Below, piece after piece: positions 51,301 to 59,941 of a stretch of 64,000 nt of DNA (position 1 is its first letter; each line of letters begins with the position of its first letter). The stretch is taken from positions 25,078-89,077 of the forward strand of contig NZ_QGGO01000019.1 of the NCBI RefSeq assembly GCF_003148625.1. Direction: 5' to 3'. The notes below the pieces were generated by a model that saw nothing but the letters and a program-made list of their open reading frames with translations, was not told the DNA's origin and ran no database searches. The translations under genes were made by a program, and so were the position numbers. Source of the stretch: Arcicella aurantiaca (GTDB lineage Bacteria; Bacteroidota; Bacteroidia; Cytophagales; Spirosomataceae).

Positions 51301-52959
51301 CTACTTTTTAGCTCCTTGAATCACATTTCCAATGCTTCCGTTTGGTTCTAAAATACTTAAGAAATCGGCAACGGTTGGAGAAATATCTGAAATATTTGTT
51401 CTCATATTTGTTTCAGCATTTCTAACTTTCCAACCGTAAAATAAAAGTGGTACGTGGGTATCATAACGATAAAGTGTTCCGTGAGTAGTCCCTGTTTTTC
51501 CACCCATAAACCAACTTGGATTCAGTACCATCATAATATCTCCGCTACGACGTGGATTGATTCCATTTTTTACAATTTTCAACTGATAATCTGGTAAAGT
51601 TGAGTTTCCTAAATTGTGCAAATCTACCACATCAGCCATGTCTTCACGCTTCAATAAAGTCTCACGTACAACGGCATGAACTTGTGCGTAAGAAAGCTTT
51701 TTCTCTTGCAAAAGGGCATTGTTCAAGTAAATCTGATAATTGTCTTCTGCTCTGATAAATTCACCGTCGCCAAAAGCAGTTTTTAAAGCAGTTTTCACTT
51801 CCGAAATAGCACTTCCTCTATCAAAAACGCCCGCAGGTAAATGTTGACTTTGCCAAAATCCCGGAACGTCAGAAACTCCGTGGTCAGCACTCAAAAAGAC
51901 TAAATAATTATCTTTTCCGAGTGTATTATCAAGGTTTGTCAAAATCTCAGCAATGTCTTTATCCAAACGCAAATAAGTATCTTCTGCTTCAATAGAATTT
52001 GGACCAAAAGCGTGTCCTACATAATCCGTTGAAGAAAAACTAACCGTTAAAAAGTCTGTTTTAGGACTTTTCCCTAAGTTTTCATTTTTGATGGCTGCCA
52101 AAGCAAAATCTTTCGTCAAAGTATTTCCAAAAGGCGTCGTTCTGATAACTTCCAATAAATTTACGCCTGCTTGTGCCGCTAATTCATGTGGAAAAGTAGG
52201 CGTTTTTTCACCTGCTAATTTCCCTTCATACACTTGATTATCAGCCGTGCTTTCAGTGTATTGTTCAATAGGGTAAAGCGTTTTCCAACCTTCTACCATA
52301 TATTTCTGTGGCATTTTCTGAGCGTTGAAATCTTGTACCCATTGCGGTAAGTCGTTCATATAAAACGAAGACGTAATCCAAGAACCATTTTTAGAATCGA
52401 ACCAATAAGCGGCATTAGCAGTGTGTCCAGCAGGCAAGATTGCTCCACGGTCTTTTAAGGCAATTCCGATAGTTTTTGACTGAAAATTATTAGCGATTTT
52501 TAATTGGTCTGTGATGGTTGATACCAATAAATTCTTTGGCGACATCAAGCCTGCTTTACTATCAGAACCTACTGTTTTTACAGTAGAATCTTCTACACAA
52601 TATACCGATTTTCCCGCTTTCTGATTAAACCATTCATTACCGATAATTCCGTCAATGGCAGGAACAGACCCTGTAAAAATAGCGGCATGACCTGCCGCAG
52701 TTACCGTTGGAGCATAATCATAATGATGATTACGGCAATTAAAACCTTCATTCATCATGCGTTTGAACCCACCTGCTGAATATTTATCATAGTAACGATA
52801 AAGAAAATCGTAACGCATTTGGTCAACAACAATACCAACTACCAACTTAGGTTTATTTGGATAAACTGTTTGAGGAGTATCTGATACGCTCTTTTTTTGA
52901 GCTGAAATAGTAGTAATTACAAAAAAGAGTAATAGAAATAATGGGAGTTTTTTAGACAT
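51301..52959 (-). CDS. Alkaline-phosphatase-superfamily (PafA/NPP-like) hydrolase
   Basis: This 552-residue secreted enzyme has a signal peptide (to ISAQKK). The metal-binding Asp46 (VVDQMRYDF) and the nucleophile region APTVTAAGHAAIFTG (Thr87 probable) are followed by IGNEWFN and, late in the protein, SADHGVSDVPGFW and GTTHGTLYRYDTHVPLLFYG with His/Asp metal ligands. The layout is that of Bacteroidota PafA-type phosphatases, which split phosphate monoesters in the periplasm. No pho-box-like motif was seen. A lone gene with its own terminator. Confidence 0.9.
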   Translation of the reverse strand: MSKKLPLFLLLFFVITTISAQKKSVSDTPQTVYPNKPKLVVGIVVDQMRYDFLYRYYDKYSAGGFKRMMNEGFNCRNHHYDYAPTVTAAGHAAIFTGSVPAIDGIIGNEWFNQKAGKSVYCVEDSTVKTVGSDSKAGLMSPKNLLVSTITDQLKIANNFQSKTIGIALKDRGAILPAGHTANAAYWFDSKNGSWITSSFYMNDLPQWVQDFNAQKMPQKYMVEGWKTLYPIEQYTESTADNQVYEGKLAGEKTPTFPHELAAQAGVNLLEVIRTTPFGNTLTKDFALAAIKNENLGKSPKTDFLTVSFSSTDYVGHAFGPNSIEAEDTYLRLDKDIAEILTNLDNTLGKDNYLVFLSADHGVSDVPGFWQSQHLPAGVFDRGSAISEVKTALKTAFGDGEFIRAEDNYQIYLNNALLQEKKLSYAQVHAVVRETLLKREDMADVVDLHNLGNSTLPDYQLKIVKNGINPRRSGDIMMVLNPSWFMGGKTGTTHGTLYRYDTHVPLLFYGWKVRNAETNMRTNISDISPTVADFLSILEPNGSIGNVIQGAKK

Positions 52960-53118
52960 GACGAAGGTAATTTTCTGTGATTATGGGGTTAAAGTTAATG
53001 AGATAATGAATAATAATCATCAATTCGGTTCATTATCAGTTCGTAAAATTTTAGCGATTATTGTAATGACTTCTGCTATTTAAGTGTATAGCTGATTGCT
53101 GATTGCCAACGTCTTTAA

Positions 53119-53574
53119 TCATTCAAACATTGGTAAATCTTGTAAAAAATCTAAACGTAAATTTTCCCAATCTGTTTTACAACAATGAAAAAACATTCCA
53201 TTGGCAATGGTTAAATATTGGGCTTTCAAAACTTGATTATATTGGGCAGCTTGTGCAAAAACAGCTTGTGAAAGTTCGATATAAGGAGCTTTACATTCTA
53301 TAATCATAAACAAGTTTCCTGTTCGGTCAAAAACCTGAATATCAGTACGTTTCATTAATTGATTATAGCTCAAACCACTTTCTAATTTTATCAAACTTTT
53401 GGGGTATTGATATTGATTAATCAAGAAATGAATAAAGTGCTGACGAACCCACTCTTCGGGTGTGAGAACAATATATTTTTTTCTGATAATATCCCAAATA
53501 CATAATTTGTCATTGATTTTTTTTAATTTGTGTTCAAATGAAGGAAGGTTTAGTAATGTTAAATCGTTGGACAT
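53119..53574 (-). CDS. HsdR N-terminal-like (PD-(D/E)XK) protein
   Basis: From the ATG at 53574 this protein has about 151 residues and resembles the N-terminal nuclease domain of type I restriction R subunits (HSDR_N_2). The nuclease motifs are RTDIQVFDRTGNLFMIIECKAP: an Asp and then an E-C-K triad, with the YNQLMK loop before. No helicase, methylase or specificity subunit is near, so it is not a restriction system. Stand-alone proteins of this type are common in this phylum and are not linked to defence. An upstream ATG at 53601 adds nine residues. Confidence 0.85.
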   Translation of the reverse strand: MSNDLTLLNLPSFEHKLKKINDKLCIWDIIRKKYIVLTPEEWVRQHFIHFLINQYQYPKSLIKLESGLSYNQLMKRTDIQVFDRTGNLFMIIECKAPYIELSQAVFAQAAQYNQVLKAQYLTIANGMFFHCCKTDWENLRLDFLQDLPMFE

Positions 53575-53646
53575 GGGGATATTTTTTAGAATCTTAGCCA
53601 AGTTACAAACTCTACTTTAACCTTCGATTAATCGACAAATATTTTT

Positions 53647-54420
53647 ATGAAAACAAAACAAGAAATTGTGGACAATTGGCTTCCACGTTACACAGGAATG
53701 CCATTGGAGGACTTTGGACAGTACATTTTATTGACCAATTTTGCTAATTATGTTAAAATGTTCGCTGAGCAATTTGACGTGGAAATAAAGGGATTAGACC
53801 GCCCAATGCAAACGGCAACCGCTAATAATATCACTATTATCAACTTCGGAATGGGGTCACCAATGGCGGCAACTGTGATGGATTTGTTATCAGCCATTGA
53901 GCCAAAAGCCGTTTTATTTTTAGGAAAATGCGGTGGATTGAAAAAGAATTTGGGTTTAGGAGATTTGATTTTACCAATTGCTGCGGTACGTGGCGAAGGA
54001 ACTTCCGACGAATATATGCCTAAGGAAGTACCTGCTTTGCCTTCTTTCCGTTTGCAACGTTCGGTTTCTTCCATGATTAAAAAACATGAAATGGATTATT
54101 GGACAGGTTTGGTTTATACTACTAACCGCCGTGTTTGGGAACATGACGAAGAATTTAAGCAGTATTTACAGGATATTCGGGCAATGGGTATTGATATGGA
54201 AACCGCTACGATTTTCACAGTAGGCTTTGCGAATAAAATTCCACATGGTGCATTGTTATTGGTATCTGATAACCCAATGACTCCCGACGGTGTAAAAACG
54301 GAAGAAAGCGACAAAAAAGTAACGACGAACTTCGTTCAAAAACACTTACAAATCGGGATTGATGCGTTAGAAGAATTAGCAAGTTCTGGCGAATCTGTAA
54401 AGCATTTGAGATTTGAGTAA
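53647..54420 (+). CDS. amn: AMP nucleosidase
   Basis: This 257-residue protein is an AMP nucleosidase of the short Bacteroidota type, which splits AMP to adenine and ribose 5-phosphate. It belongs to the nucleoside phosphorylase fold. Visible are TATANNITIINFGMGSPMAATVMDLLSAI, VLFLGKCGGLKKNLGLGDLI, RGEGTSDEYMP, and the catalytic region DMETATIFTVGFANKIPHGALLLVSDNP. It stands alone and ends at a large hairpin. Confidence 0.93.
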   Translation: MKTKQEIVDNWLPRYTGMPLEDFGQYILLTNFANYVKMFAEQFDVEIKGLDRPMQTATANNITIINFGMGSPMAATVMDLLSAIEPKAVLFLGKCGGLKKNLGLGDLILPIAAVRGEGTSDEYMPKEVPALPSFRLQRSVSSMIKKHEMDYWTGLVYTTNRRVWEHDEEFKQYLQDIRAMGIDMETATIFTVGFANKIPHGALLLVSDNPMTPDGVKTEESDKKVTTNFVQKHLQIGIDALEELASSGESVKHLRFE

Positions 54421-54456
54421 TATCAGTAAACAATTAACAGTAATCAGTAAAACATT

Positions 54457-54491
54457 AAAAAGCCTCACAGAATTGTTCCGTGAGGCTTTTT
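54457..54491. terminator. Bidirectional terminator within a larger inverted repeat
   Basis: AAAAAGCCTCACAG (from 54457) pairs with CGTGAGGCTTTTT (to 54491). Outside it a looser inverted repeat runs from 54419 (TAATATCAGTAAACA) to about 54520 (TGTTTACTGTTAACTGATATTA), touching the stop codons of both convergent genes. Confidence 0.85.
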
Positions 54492-54516
54492 GATAACTGT
54501 TTACTGTTAACTGATA

Positions 54517-55842
54517 TTAATTACAGTAATCTCTAATCACCGAATAAGCTGGGGTGTATCCTAATTCCCCTGATTTACTAAGGTCATTACAACCGTCAGT
54601 ATCACCTAAAGCGTGACGAATAATTCCTCTTACATAATATGCTTCAGCGTATTTTGAGTTCAATTTAATGGCATTTGTACAATCTTGAATTGCTCCACGT
54701 TGGTCGTTGATTTGAGACTTCAACATTCCTCTTGTAAAATAAGCTTCTGAATACGTTGGGTTCAAAGCAATTGCTTTGTTATAATCATCAATTGCTGCTT
54801 TTGTTTCACCATTACGAGCTTTTGAAAGTCCACGATTATAATAAACTTCTGAACGTTCTGGCGACATTTCTGCCATTTTTAAACGTTCTTGAACGCCATT
54901 TCTTAAATCATCTAATACTTGTTTAGTAATACTTCCAGAGAAAACAACTTTATTGTTTTCGATATTACCAATTGAAACAGCTTTGTTAAAATCTTCAATG
55001 GCAGATTTTGTACTACCTAATTTACTTTTTGCAAAACCTCTTCCATAGTATGCCATAGCATTTTCAGGGTCTTGTCCTAAAGCACGGTCAAAATCAACCT
55101 GAGCCCCTTGAAAATCTTCCATTTGGCTTTTACAATATCCTCTAAAATATAACGATTCTGCATCTTCTGGCGTAATTTCTAAAGCCTTACCATAGTCTGT
55201 AATTGCTCCTTTGAAATCTCCCATTTTCATTTTACTGTATGCTCTTCCAGAGTACGAAGTTGAACGTTTTGGGCTAATTTCAATTGCTTTTGTAAAATCG
55301 TCTAAACTTCCTCTATAATCTTCTAATTTCTGTTTCACAACACCTCTTGCGGTATAACCTTGAGCATTGTCTGGCGTAAGGTCAAGCGATTTGTTAAAGT
55401 CAGATAATGCACCTTTGTAGTTCTCTAATTTTGATTTACTTAATCCACGAATGAAATAAGTATTTGCATCAATTGGGTTAAGAGCTATACAACTGTTATA
55501 GTCTTGCAAAGCACCTTTGTGGTCATCTTGACGAGCCTTACTTTGTCCACGTCCAGCAAAAGCATCAGCGTATCTTGGGTTCAATTCAAGAGCTTTATCA
55601 AAATCATTGATTGCTCCACGGTTATCTTTAAGGTTTGCCTTTGTAACGGCTCTGTTATAGTAAGCATTAGCGTCTTCTGGTTTCAAAGCAATTGCTTGCG
55701 AGAATGCCGTTTGAGCCGAAGCATGATTTCCTATATTACTTTGTTGTACACCATATTCCATCAATTCTTGGAATGACTTTTGTGCGAAAGAACTGATGCT
55801 TATTAGCAAGAACGCTAATGATGATAAAAAACTTTTTTTCAT
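54517..55842 (-). CDS. Secreted multi-TPR protein
   Basis: This protein of about 441 residues has a signal peptide (MKKSFLSSLAFLLISISSFAQ) and about eleven tandem tetratricopeptide repeats, many with the pattern GAINDFDKALELNPRYADAFAGRG. It ends in a short C-terminal piece (DTDGCNDLSKSGELGY), which is a known ending in such proteins. It probably acts in the periplasm as a protein-protein scaffold. I chose the ATG at 55842 since it starts a clean signal peptide; an upstream in-frame ATG adds seven residues. Confidence 0.85.
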   Translation of the reverse strand: MKKSFLSSLAFLLISISSFAQKSFQELMEYGVQQSNIGNHASAQTAFSQAIALKPEDANAYYNRAVTKANLKDNRGAINDFDKALELNPRYADAFAGRGQSKARQDDHKGALQDYNSCIALNPIDANTYFIRGLSKSKLENYKGALSDFNKSLDLTPDNAQGYTARGVVKQKLEDYRGSLDDFTKAIEISPKRSTSYSGRAYSKMKMGDFKGAITDYGKALEITPEDAESLYFRGYCKSQMEDFQGAQVDFDRALGQDPENAMAYYGRGFAKSKLGSTKSAIEDFNKAVSIGNIENNKVVFSGSITKQVLDDLRNGVQERLKMAEMSPERSEVYYNRGLSKARNGETKAAIDDYNKAIALNPTYSEAYFTRGMLKSQINDQRGAIQDCTNAIKLNSKYAEAYYVRGIIRHALGDTDGCNDLSKSGELGYTPAYSVIRDYCN

Positions 55843-56268
55843 GGGTCTGATGTGAAAAAACAATTTTTAGTGATTAAACAAAAACATTGAAATGCCTTTT
55901 GATAAAAATATTACAAACACATTTCAATATTCTGTGGTGAATGCTCTCATTTTCAATCAAGTGGCTTGATAAAATTCTGATATTAAAATACGATACTAAA
56001 GAGTAAATTCTCATGTTTTTTCGAGTTTGACTCTCCAATATCCTTGCCAAATTACTTAAAAAATGCCTTACTGCCAAAAATATGGCTTAAACAATCGTTA
56101 AACTCTCGATTATACGTTTTTAAATATCGGAACATTAACGACCTTTAATCTGTAAATATTATTAGGTCAAAAAGCATCAACCTGATTTTTATTCGAATAT
56201 ACCCTCAAATATAATTTCAACAGAGAAAATGCTTTTTATCGTTAACAAAACATTAACAAATAAGCCTT
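55843..56268. other. Intergenic region without recognised features
   Basis: These 426 AT-rich bases lie between the TPR gene start and the CtlX-like gene end, both on the minus strand. I find no coding fragment, RNA gene or clear palindrome. The TPR promoter must lie here, but no clean TTTG/TAnnTTTG pair was found. Confidence 0.4.
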
Positions 56269-57198
56269 TTATTTAATTGGCAAATGTACTTCTGCCATCA
56301 TACAACGAGCCGAACCTCCTCCATTTCCTTCAATCATAGACAAGTCAAAATGATGAATAGCACAATAATCGTCTAAAATAGCTATTTGTTTAGGCGTAAG
56401 AGCATGATACGCTGAACTCGACATTATCAAGATTTTATTTCCTGATACGCTTTTCACTTCCAACATATTTCCAGCAAATTGATTCATTTGTTGCAAAGTA
56501 ATTTCCACCACTCTTTTTCCTGATTGTTCCAAAGAATTTCGTACCATCAAACGCTCGTCAAAATCTGGAATGGCTTCCAAGCAAATCACCGCAAACATAT
56601 CGCCAATGCACATGACCACATTGGTATGATAAATCTGTTTTCCAGAACCATCAACGGCATTAAACGCCACAATTTCATAATTCATTTGGGAAGAAAATTC
56701 CTTCAAAATATCCGCATCAGTTCTGGGTGACAAACAGGCATAAGCAATTTTAAACTTACGGTCGAGAACCATTGAGCCTGTTCCTTCTAAAAACTTTCCA
56801 TCTTGTTCAGAACCCGACAAATCAATTCTACGGTTGATATAAAATTGTTCTCCTATTTGCTGAATAATATCTTCTCGACGCTCCAAACGACGATTTTCTG
56901 CCTGCATTGGATAGGTAATAACCGAGCCATTTCCATGAAAAGAAATCCAATTATTGGGAAAAATTGAGTCGGGCGTATGCGGTTCGGCAGTGTCTTCAAT
57001 CACGATGACATTTACGCCTGATTTACGCAATTGTTCTACCATATTATCAAATTCTTGCAAAGCAACTTGTTGAGCTTTTGTTGCATTTTGCTTTCCAAAT
57101 GCTGCATCTTGAAAAGCATTTGATTCGGCAGTTTCTTGGTTAAATCCAAAATTCACTGGACGAATCATGAGTATATTAGAAGTAGTTTGTGAACGCAT
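56269..57198 (-). CDS. CtlX-type guanidino-group-modifying enzyme
   Basis: This 309-residue protein belongs to the amidinotransferase / dimethylargininase / arginine deiminase superfamily, in the citrulline-utilisation hydrolase (CtlX) group. The substrate-binding motif is DSIFPNNWISFH, with FLEGTGSMVLDR and a catalytic His in QIYHTNVVMCIGD. The nucleophilic Cys299 is in GGSARCMMAEVHLP. It may hydrolyse citrulline or a related guanidino compound. It lies just below the ADI-type gene in the same direction, with a palindromic repeat between them. Confidence 0.85.
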   Translation of the reverse strand: MRSQTTSNILMIRPVNFGFNQETAESNAFQDAAFGKQNATKAQQVALQEFDNMVEQLRKSGVNVIVIEDTAEPHTPDSIFPNNWISFHGNGSVITYPMQAENRRLERREDIIQQIGEQFYINRRIDLSGSEQDGKFLEGTGSMVLDRKFKIAYACLSPRTDADILKEFSSQMNYEIVAFNAVDGSGKQIYHTNVVMCIGDMFAVICLEAIPDFDERLMVRNSLEQSGKRVVEITLQQMNQFAGNMLEVKSVSGNKILIMSSSAYHALTPKQIAILDDYCAIHHFDLSMIEGNGGGSARCMMAEVHLPIK

Positions 57199-57217
57199 AT
57201 TTTTGTGTGATATGATG

Positions 57218-57323
57218 GAACACGGATTTTACGGATTAGACACAGATTGAATTTTGTTAATTCCGTAAAATACCTGCAAAACTAAGAATATTCATCCGTG
57301 TCCAATCCGTAAAATCCGTGTTC
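57218..57323. repeat. Inverted repeat of the ACACGGATTTTACGG family
   Basis: GAACACGGATTTTACGGATT (57218-57237) is an exact complement of AATCCGTAAAATCCGTGTTC (57304-57323). Inner segments CACAGATT and CATCCGTG are partly complementary. It fills the 134-base gap between the two guanidine-modifying enzymes. Confidence 0.85.
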
Positions 57324-57332
57324 TATATTAAT

Positions 57333-58772
57333 TTAAAATTCCGAACGCAATATTGGCATTGACATACAATGTGAGCCTCCTCTGGCACGGGAAAGTTCGG
57401 CGGAAGGCAACATGATGAATGTATCCGTAATTGTTTCGGGATTCTTTTTTCCTGTTTCAAAATCTTGTAATAAATCTTCCATTTTCACGGCTTCAAAACC
57501 TGCATTTTTAAAGGCTTCGAGGGTTTTATCGTTACGGTCGTAACCAATGACAACGCCTTCTTTAACCGCCAAAAGATTACAAGAATCTGTCCATTGTTCT
57601 CTTGCTCCATACGGGAATTCATTATTGCCAGAGTAAATAAATTTCACATCAAGCGGCTGACAATTAAGGTCATATACCGAAATTTCGGTCAATAATTCTT
57701 CTAAACTTTCTATCTCACGTGGTTCGTGTTCTTGTTCACGTCTAAACTGTACAATTTGTACTTCTTCTGCTTTTTGAGATTTCAATAATCCTGCTTTTAT
57801 CAAAGCTTCGTCTTCTGCTTTTATCTGTGGTTTTGCCAACGACCCCAACAAAACCCACATATTTCTTTTCACTTGGGTAAAAACCGTGTCAATGTGCATA
57901 TAATCACGTTTATTCGGGATTTTCACCAAAGTTATTTTCTCAACTATTTTCTTTTCAAACAAGATTTTTATGACTTGTTTGGCGGCATAAATGGTTGTTC
58001 TTTCTGAAATTCCAATTAATAAATGATTCTTAGCAACCATCATTACATCGCCACCTTCCAACGTTGACTGAGCGTCTTGTACTTGCTCTTCGGGCAGTAA
58101 AAAAAGTGTCTCATTATCAGGAATTTCAATCAAATTTTGTCGAACTTCCGCAAAAATTGGGTGATTATAAAAAATATATTGAACTAACAGAGCCTCACGA
58201 GTACGAGCTTGTTTTTTGGGGCGATTCAGTAAAATATGGTCATTGATAGTAATACCAATATCACGAGTAAAAATGAAATTAGGAATTGGCGGGAACAGCA
58301 TTTCTCCAGATGGCGTTGTGCCTGAAATCAAAGTTTTAGCTAATTCTACGGAAGGCAAATTGAAAAGTTCATCGTGCGTTGTGTACCATTCTTTTTCAAT
58401 GGCACAAGCCGCAGCTACCAATTTCATCTTGGTCAAATCATTTTCAAGGATTTCAGCCAAGAGTTTTTGCAATTCGATTACCTTGTCAGAATTGAAATAA
58501 TCGGAGCTATCAGGTTTAAAGAAATTCCTTTCGTGGTCGGCATCAATTTCAGCCAATTTTCCTTTAATCTTCTCTGAATCAAGAAAATAAAGTAATGTTT
58601 TTACATAGAAATCATACTCTTTTCTACGCATAGTGTCTAAGTGAATAATATCTTCAAAAAGCCAATCTTGAGCTTTTGAAGGAACTACTTTTCCTAAACC
58701 ACTATCTGGACTATGAATTAAGAGACGTCTAAGCGTCCCGACTTCGGAGGAGACTTGTATGGACTTTTCCAT
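57333..58772 (-). CDS. Arginine deiminase family protein
   Basis: This 479-residue protein has the arginine deiminase fold and motifs: LRRLLIHSPDSGLGKVVPS at the start, PNFIFTRDIGITIND (the FTRD motif), a catalytic His in KRDYMHIDTVFTQV, and the nucleophilic Cys469 in GGSHCMSMPIL near the C terminus. It should turn arginine into citrulline and ammonia. It is longer than classical ArcA (about 410 residues), with extra residues in an N-terminal helical segment. No carbamate kinase, ornithine carbamoyltransferase or arginine antiporter is next to it, so an ATP-making pathway is not shown here. Confidence 0.87.
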   Translation of the reverse strand: MEKSIQVSSEVGTLRRLLIHSPDSGLGKVVPSKAQDWLFEDIIHLDTMRRKEYDFYVKTLLYFLDSEKIKGKLAEIDADHERNFFKPDSSDYFNSDKVIELQKLLAEILENDLTKMKLVAAACAIEKEWYTTHDELFNLPSVELAKTLISGTTPSGEMLFPPIPNFIFTRDIGITINDHILLNRPKKQARTREALLVQYIFYNHPIFAEVRQNLIEIPDNETLFLLPEEQVQDAQSTLEGGDVMMVAKNHLLIGISERTTIYAAKQVIKILFEKKIVEKITLVKIPNKRDYMHIDTVFTQVKRNMWVLLGSLAKPQIKAEDEALIKAGLLKSQKAEEVQIVQFRREQEHEPREIESLEELLTEISVYDLNCQPLDVKFIYSGNNEFPYGAREQWTDSCNLLAVKEGVVIGYDRNDKTLEAFKNAGFEAVKMEDLLQDFETGKKNPETITDTFIMLPSAELSRARGGSHCMSMPILRSEF

Positions 58773-58875
58773 AAGTTTTATTGATGAAATTTTGAGATTT
58801 TCGCAATAAGGGATTTTTATTTTGCAAAGTCAAATTTATTTATCTAAACTATGATTTATATGATTCAAACATTGC

Positions 58876-59027
58876 CTGAACTATGATTTGTAGAATTAAA
58901 GAATTTTAGGATTTGAAAATATTAGTGCAAACTATGATTTGTCTGAACTATGATTTGTAGGATTAAAGGATTTTAGGATTTGAAAATCTTGAAACTATAA
59001 AATCTAAAAATCTTAGTTCAAACAGAC
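58876..59027. repeat. Two 45-base direct repeats and an inverted remnant
   Basis: Segments 58876-58920 and 58943-58987 are 45-base copies starting CTGAACTATGATTTGTAG and differing at two positions. Partial copies (AAACTATGATTT) lie at about 58847 and 58930. A weak inverted part, AATCTTAGTTCAAACAG, ends near 59027. This fills the space between the arginine deiminase gene and the sufC promoter. The word type is like the 33890-33975 repeat. Confidence 0.85.
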
Positions 59028-59081
59028 TCTACAATCTTTTGAAACTTTTTTCTTCTGTTTAGAGTTGTTCTAAATAAACAC

Positions 59082-59112
59082 TTGGATAGCAAAAGATGAG
59101 GTCGTAATTTTG
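59082..59112 (+). promoter_or_regulatory. Promoter of the suf operon part starting with sufC
   Basis: CTTG with core TTG at 59082-59084 and TAATTTTG at 59105-59112 are 20 bases apart, close to the phylum's consensus. The start site would be near 59118, about 35 bases before the sufC ATG. So sufC has its own promoter here. Confidence 0.65.
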
Positions 59113-59152
59113 TAACCATTAATTATAAAGAATATACAAATAATAGAATACA

Positions 59153-59911
59153 ATGTTAAAAATCAGCAATTTACAAGCTAAAATTGGAGATAAAGAAATT
59201 CTAAAAGGTTTAAATTTAGAAGTTAAAGCAGGCGAAGTTCACGCAATTATGGGACCGAACGGTGCTGGGAAAAGTACATTGGCTTCTGTTTTGGCAGGTC
59301 GTGACACTTACGAAGTAACCGGGGGTAGCGTTGATTTTGACGGAACAGATTTATTAGAACTTGCTCCAGAAGAACGTGCTGCGGAAGGTATCTTTTTAGC
59401 TTTTCAATATCCTGTTGAGATTCCAGGAGTTTCAACCACCAATTTCTTGAAAACGGCTGTAAACGAAATTCGTAAATATCGTGGTGAAGAACCAATGGAT
59501 GCGGTACAGTTTTTAAAGATGTTCAAAGAAAAAATGAAGATTGTAAATATCGACCAATCTTTGTTAAATCGTGCTTTGAACGAAGGGTTTTCAGGTGGTG
59601 AGAAAAAACGTAACGAAATCTTCCAAATGGCTGTTTTAGCTCCCAAATTAGCTATCTTAGATGAAACAGATTCAGGACTTGATATTGATGCTTTACGTAT
59701 TGTAGCTGAAGGAGTTAACAAATTAAAATCTCCAGACAATGCTACTATCGTGGTAACGCACTACCAACGTTTATTAGATTATATCGTTCCAGATTTTGTT
59801 CACGTATTATACAAAGGTCGTATCGTGAAATCAGGAACAAAAGAATTAGCCCTTGAATTAGAAGAAAGAGGTTATGACTGGATTAAGGAAGAATTGGGCG
59901 AAACGGTTTAA
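59153..59911 (+). CDS. sufC: Fe-S assembly ATPase SufC
   Basis: This 252-residue ABC-type ATPase powers the SufBCD scaffold for iron-sulfur cluster assembly. Walker A is GPNGAGKS (34-41), the Q-loop is in FLAFQYPVEIPGVS, the SufC-type signature is EGFSGGEKKRNEI, and Walker B is LAILDETDSGLDIDAL. The protein is nearly textbook. sufB does not lie directly upstream: the previous gene is an arginine deiminase on the other strand. sufD follows 30 bases later. Confidence 0.97.
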   Translation: MLKISNLQAKIGDKEILKGLNLEVKAGEVHAIMGPNGAGKSTLASVLAGRDTYEVTGGSVDFDGTDLLELAPEERAAEGIFLAFQYPVEIPGVSTTNFLKTAVNEIRKYRGEEPMDAVQFLKMFKEKMKIVNIDQSLLNRALNEGFSGGEKKRNEIFQMAVLAPKLAILDETDSGLDIDALRIVAEGVNKLKSPDNATIVVTHYQRLLDYIVPDFVHVLYKGRIVKSGTKELALELEERGYDWIKEELGETV

Positions 59912-59941
59912 TAAGCTATTAATAAAGATTAGATTTTGATT

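Noticed and set aside
53119-53574. Type I restriction-modification system
   Set aside because: Only an HsdR-N-like domain is present; there is no helicase part, methylase or specificity subunit. Stand-alone copies are common in this phylum.
58876-58987. CRISPR-like array
   Set aside because: Only two 45-base copies with a 22-base gap, no cas genes, and the copies lie in an intergenic repeat field.
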